Assembly: GCA_040880585.1 (NCBI GenBank)
Contig: JBBDID010000044.1
Location: 1-64,000 of the forward strand
From: Paracrocinitomix sp040880585
GTDB lineage: Bacteria > Bacteroidota > Bacteroidia > Flavobacteriales_D > Crocinitomicaceae
DNA length: 64,000 nt
Direction: 5' to 3'
Part shown: piece after piece, positions 61,004-64,000 of the stretch
How the letters are laid out: each line of letters begins with the position of its first letter
How positions within the stretch are numbered: the first letter of the stretch is position 1
Notes under the pieces: model-generated
Databases searched by the model: none
What the model was told of the DNA's origin: nothing
What the model saw: only the letters and a program-made list of their open reading frames with translations
Position numbers and translations under genes: made by a program

Positions 61004-63316
61004 TTATTCTAAGTTTTTTTCAAATAATTCAAGGATTCTTCGGTATTCATCTGCCCATGCTGAAGTTTCTTTAAATCCATGTTTTTCAATAGGATATCCG
61101 ATTAAATCCCATTCTCTTTTCCCCAATTCTATAAACCGCTGGCTCAATCTGACTACATCTTGATACTGTACATTGTCATCTTCAATTCCATGTAACATGA
61201 GCAGACGGTCACTCAGATTTTCTGCAAAATAAATAGGAGAACTTTTTTCAAATGCTTCGGGGTCGGTAGCAGGGGTATTTAAGATATTAGAGGTGTATTC
61301 ATGATTGTAATGTGCCCAGTCTGCTACTGATCGCAAAGCTGCACCGCATTTGAATTTACCGGGTTCTTTCAACAAGGCCATAAGTGTAATAAAGCCACCG
61401 TATGATCCACCATAAATGCCAATTCTGGATGAATCAATACCCAGTTCATGAATCAGATAGTTCCTACCATCCAAATGGTCGCTTAAATCTTTGCCTCCCA
61501 TATTTCGATAAATAGCAGTTCTGAAATCTCTACCATATCCTTTGCTTGCCCGATAATCAATGTCTAAAACCGTGTAACCTTTATCTGCCAAAAGGTTGTT
61601 GAACATATACTCACGGTAATATCCGCTCCACCAATTATGGGCGTTTTGCAAGTAACCGGCTCCGTGAACAAATAAAATGGCAGCCTTATTATTGATTGAA
61701 TCTTCCGGCTGATAAAGTCTTGCATAAATCGTAGTACTGTCTTTTGCTTTATAGGTGATGATTTTTGGGTCTCTCCAGGGATATTCTCGAAATTCTTTTC
61801 GTGTGGATTCCGTAATCTGTTGCATTTCCGCCCCCTTTTTAAGAGGAGAAAGGTATATTTCCCAGGGTTTGTTTTTGTAAGAATACCGAATCGCTAATTG
61901 TTGCTCATTGGGAGAGGTGAATACTTCATGATTTCCCTCTGTAGTTAAAATGGGGATTAAATTTTTCTGTTGAATATCCAATTGGTAAAAATCTCGATTA
62001 CCGGGATGTGTCTTGTTAGCGGTAATGAAAAAGGTACGTTTATCTTTTGATAATTCGGCTTGGTGGATTTCAAATGCACCCGAAGTTAACGCATCACATT
62101 TATTGCTTTTCAAATCATAGCGATATAATTGTGAATAGCCTGTTTTCTCTGATTGAAAGTAAATTTCATTGGCATTTAGCCATCCACAATTTCCGGACAC
62201 CATATTCCATCCACTAATTCCGGGGCCGCCTATCCAGGCTTCGTCATGCTGATGATCTATTTCTGTCAAAACACCATTGGTGTCAATTATTGTGATCCAT
62301 CTATCCTTATTGTCATAAGATTTAATTTCCACCAAAAAATAGGTCCCGGAGGGATCCATGCCATGTGAGTGATAAATACATTTTTTAGGAGAATCATATT
62401 CTTCGGATGCTTCTTTATTATAGAGGCGTAAATATGCTGGCTTTTTTGTCACACTGCTCAAGGAAGAAATATCAAGTTGTATGCTTGTGTCTGCATTTGA
62501 TTGATAAAGATAAAGCCAGTGTGATGGATCTTCTTTCCCTACTTTTGGACGCGCTTTTTGATGCTGAGCGTATCCGTCTTTTGTTACATAACTCATATAA
62601 TGAGTAGGCTCATGTTGTGGATATGTGCTGGATTCAAATAAGATGGTACGAAGTGACTGATTTGATTCAATCCAGCTGATGGTTTCTCCCTTTTCGTAAG
62701 AAATAACCGGATATTCAACTTGAGTTTTTTTGGGAGCAGGTTTGTTGAAGTATTGAAAAAGTTCTTTCTGTTGAGCAGTGAGAAAATGATCATCTTGCTG
62801 AGAATGCTGCTTATTTTTAAAAGTAAAACTTATCAAAAAAGAACTTTTTTCAGGTTTTAGCGTGTAAAATTGATCACCTAAACGAAGCAAAACATCCCCC
62901 GATTCAAATATTTTTTCTACTCCATAAGCAGTATGAAATGAAAAAAGAGGACGGATTCCTGATTTTTCCCATTTACACAACACCCCGGATTCATTCTTAA
63001 AATAAATGTGTGTTCCTGAAGGATCTTTTAAAAATCCATTTACAGGAAGTTCACTGATTTGCTGTTCATTTAATGCGCTGTACTTTTTGTCGTCAAGCCG
63101 GTATTCAAAATAGCTGGACTCTCTATTGTTGTCATGATCCCACTGAAAGAAAAATGATTTACCGTCCGGCGCCCAGGAGATCGCATCAGGCTGCGGACCA
63201 ATAAATTCGTTGCCTGACATAATATCTGACAACTTTAAACTTGATTTACCGCTTTGAGAATGGGAGAAAGAAAGGTGTAGAACGAACAGAATTAAAGTCA
63301 AAAATCGTGTGCTCAT
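61004..63316 (-). CDS. S9-family (prolyl oligopeptidase/DPP-IV-like) serine peptidase
   Basis: A periplasmic or surface peptidase with signal peptide (MSTRFLTLILFVLHLSFSHS), an N-terminal beta-propeller (about 30-500, with several YRYDL-type strands) and a C-terminal alpha/beta-hydrolase (about 520-770). Catalytic residues are evident: Ser in GIYGGSYGGFITLM, Asp in LHGIEDDNVQYQD and His in PIEKHGFKE. At 770 aa this is the usual length for S9 exopeptidases of Bacteroidota, which remove N-terminal dipeptides or cleave after proline from short peptides. It is transcribed alone. No TAnnTTTG box is visible before its ATG. Confidence 0.9.
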   Translation of the reverse strand: MSTRFLTLILFVLHLSFSHSQSGKSSLKLSDIMSGNEFIGPQPDAISWAPDGKSFFFQWDHDNNRESSYFEYRLDDKKYSALNEQQISELPVNGFLKDPSGTHIYFKNESGVLCKWEKSGIRPLFSFHTAYGVEKIFESGDVLLRLGDQFYTLKPEKSSFLISFTFKNKQHSQQDDHFLTAQQKELFQYFNKPAPKKTQVEYPVISYEKGETISWIESNQSLRTILFESSTYPQHEPTHYMSYVTKDGYAQHQKARPKVGKEDPSHWLYLYQSNADTSIQLDISSLSSVTKKPAYLRLYNKEASEEYDSPKKCIYHSHGMDPSGTYFLVEIKSYDNKDRWITIIDTNGVLTEIDHQHDEAWIGGPGISGWNMVSGNCGWLNANEIYFQSEKTGYSQLYRYDLKSNKCDALTSGAFEIHQAELSKDKRTFFITANKTHPGNRDFYQLDIQQKNLIPILTTEGNHEVFTSPNEQQLAIRYSYKNKPWEIYLSPLKKGAEMQQITESTRKEFREYPWRDPKIITYKAKDSTTIYARLYQPEDSINNKAAILFVHGAGYLQNAHNWWSGYYREYMFNNLLADKGYTVLDIDYRASKGYGRDFRTAIYRNMGGKDLSDHLDGRNYLIHELGIDSSRIGIYGGSYGGFITLMALLKEPGKFKCGAALRSVADWAHYNHEYTSNILNTPATDPEAFEKSSPIYFAENLSDRLLMLHGIEDDNVQYQDVVRLSQRFIELGKREWDLIGYPIEKHGFKETSAWADEYRRILELFEKNLE

Positions 63317-63376
63317 AAAGAAAATAAAGTGATCCGAATAATGATGCTGTAAAAAGAGTGAAAAAAAGTGTAAAAA

Positions 63377-63390
63377 TTATGCGCGCATAA
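63377..63390. promoter_or_regulatory. Perfect 14-bp palindrome upstream of marR-like gene (candidate operator)
   Basis: TTATGCGCGCATAA is a perfect palindrome 11 bp upstream of the TATCTTTG box, overlapping the expected -33 region. Its placement fits an autorepressor site for the MarR-family protein. Confidence 0.5.
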
Positions 63391-63401
63391 GAAAAGATTT
63401 A

Positions 63402-63409
63402 TATCTTTG
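63402..63409 (+). promoter_or_regulatory. -7 box for the marR-like gene
   Basis: TATCTTTG, a perfect TAnnTTTG match, lies 20 nt before the ATG at 63430. Confidence 0.6.
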
Positions 63410-63429
63410 TACTAAGATAGCATTTTGAA

Positions 63430-63867
63430 ATGAATAAAGAACAACTTTTTGAATTCTATGTACGCAATAATTGGTACAAAATCTCTCGTTATTACAATCA
63501 GGTAGCGGCGAAAGATAATATGTCTTTTTCCTGGGGATTTATATTGTTAAACGTAGAAAAAGAAGGCACTCCAAGTACTTCTTTGGGGCCAAAAATGGGA
63601 ATGGAGCCCACCAGTTTATCGCGGACGCTAAAAAATATGGAAGAAAGAGGATTGATCTTTCGAAGGATGGACAAAGCAGATAAGCGAAAGTCACTGGTGT
63701 TTTTAACAGAAGAAGGCGTGGAAAAAAGAAGGTTGGCGAGAGAGGTGGTGTTGGAATTTAACCAAAAATTATACGATAAATTACCAAAAACGAAAATAAA
63801 AGCTTTTTTTGAGGTATCATTGAAAATAGATGAATACCTGAATGAATTATTGGAAGAAAAGCGATAA
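63430..63867 (+). CDS. MarR-family transcriptional regulator
   Basis: A 145-aa winged-helix repressor. The DNA-binding core has the typical recognition region TSLGPKMGMEPTSLSRTLKNMEERGLIFR (about 57-85; shown in part only) and the wing RRMDKADKRKSLVFLTEEG (about 84-102), flanked by dimerisation helices at both ends. It is followed by a 3-hydroxyacyl-CoA dehydrogenase gene after a 47-bp gap, an arrangement seen at the head of Bacteroidota beta-oxidation operons, so it probably regulates fatty acid degradation, perhaps in response to an acyl-CoA. Two perfect palindromes flank the gene. The effector is inferred, not seen. Confidence 0.9.
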   Translation: MNKEQLFEFYVRNNWYKISRYYNQVAAKDNMSFSWGFILLNVEKEGTPSTSLGPKMGMEPTSLSRTLKNMEERGLIFRRMDKADKRKSLVFLTEEGVEKRRLAREVVLEFNQKLYDKLPKTKIKAFFEVSLKIDEYLNELLEEKR

Positions 63868-63871
63868 ATAA

Positions 63872-63889
63872 ATACTACAACTGTAGTAT
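63872..63889. promoter_or_regulatory. Perfect 18-bp palindrome between marR-like gene and acyl-CoA dehydrogenase operon
   Basis: ATACTACA-AC-TGTAGTAT is an 8+8 bp inverted repeat with a 2-bp centre, located 4 nt after the marR stop and ~25 nt before the next ATG. It may be an operator, and its sequence differs from the upstream palindrome. No T-run follows, so a terminator is unlikely. Confidence 0.5.
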
Positions 63890-63914
63890 CTTAACAAAAA
63901 AACAGAAATAGCAA

Positions 63915-64000
63915 ATGAAAAGAAACATTAGAAAAGTTGCCGTTTTGGGATCCGGAATTATGGGATCGGGAATAGCATGTCATTTAGCAAATATTGGCTG
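63915..64000 (+). CDS. 3-hydroxyacyl-CoA dehydrogenase N-terminus (partial, FadB/FadJ-like)
   Basis: The window ends 86 nt into this gene. The translated start, MKRNIRKVAVLGSGIMGSG, carries the NAD-binding Rossmann glycine motif GSGIMGSGIA of 3-hydroxyacyl-CoA dehydrogenases. Following a MarR-type gene, this is the usual first enzyme gene of a beta-oxidation operon in Bacteroidota, often a dehydrogenase/enoyl-CoA-hydratase fusion. Only 28 codons are seen, so a fusion, a simple 3HCDH or another NAD-dependent hydroxyacid dehydrogenase cannot be separated. Confidence 0.65.
   Translation, partial: MKRNIRKVAVLGSGIMGSGIACHLANIG

Overview
The window comes from a low-GC member of the Bacteroidota, most likely a marine-type Flavobacteriales (Crocinitomicaceae/Cryomorphaceae-like). 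Four kinds of evidence support this: type IX secretion (T9SS) sorting domains of both type A and type B, three PorP/SprF-family outer-membrane proteins, Bacteroidota-style -7 promoter boxes (TAnnTTTG) before many operons, and FAH, OstA-like and short-Adk variants typical of the phylum. The lineage is inferred; no rRNA gene is present. No tRNA, rRNA, CRISPR array or transposase gene was recognised.

Layout. 1-515: intergenic, with a terminator, small GC hairpins and a ~170-bp imperfect palindromic element. 516-7284: tilS-pabB, a PKD/T9SS cargo protein, mgtE plus a D-2-hydroxyacid dehydrogenase, and a tiny lipoprotein. 7395-16057: clpB, then the run adk-obgE-YwqK-like-bioB-bioF-bioD and a GreA-like small protein. 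16198-20204: folE, acs, a lipoprotein and a membrane protein. 20248-29880: a signalling and envelope block made of a GAF-SpoIIE phosphatase with an LpxD-like acyltransferase, and a six-gene run Fur-STAS-purA-OstA-like-(propeller/SpoIIE)-membrane protein. 29970-36563: RelA/SpoT, fumarylacetoacetase, a DUF5819/HTTM-like membrane pair, and two FKBP prolyl isomerases.

36647-60836 is dominated by cell-surface genes. There are three giant type-B T9SS adhesins, each followed at once by its own PorP/SprF-like protein. In two cases the PorP gene is followed by a large OmpA-family protein (TPR-like start, PD40-like middle, carboxypeptidase-regulatory-like domain, OmpA end). One cluster is adhesin-PorP-OmpA; the other is adhesin-PorP-adhesin-PorP-OmpA. 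Between them lie a beta-propeller/Ig-repeat type-A T9SS cargo protein, a PHB-depolymerase-like esterase and a BASS-family transporter. This is the most interesting part of the window: modular export-and-anchoring cassettes related to, but distinct from, the SprB/SprF gliding-adhesin arrangement.

61004-64000: an S9 peptidase, then a MarR regulator with two perfect palindromes beside it and the 5' end of a 3-hydroxyacyl-CoA dehydrogenase gene, which looks like the start of a beta-oxidation operon.
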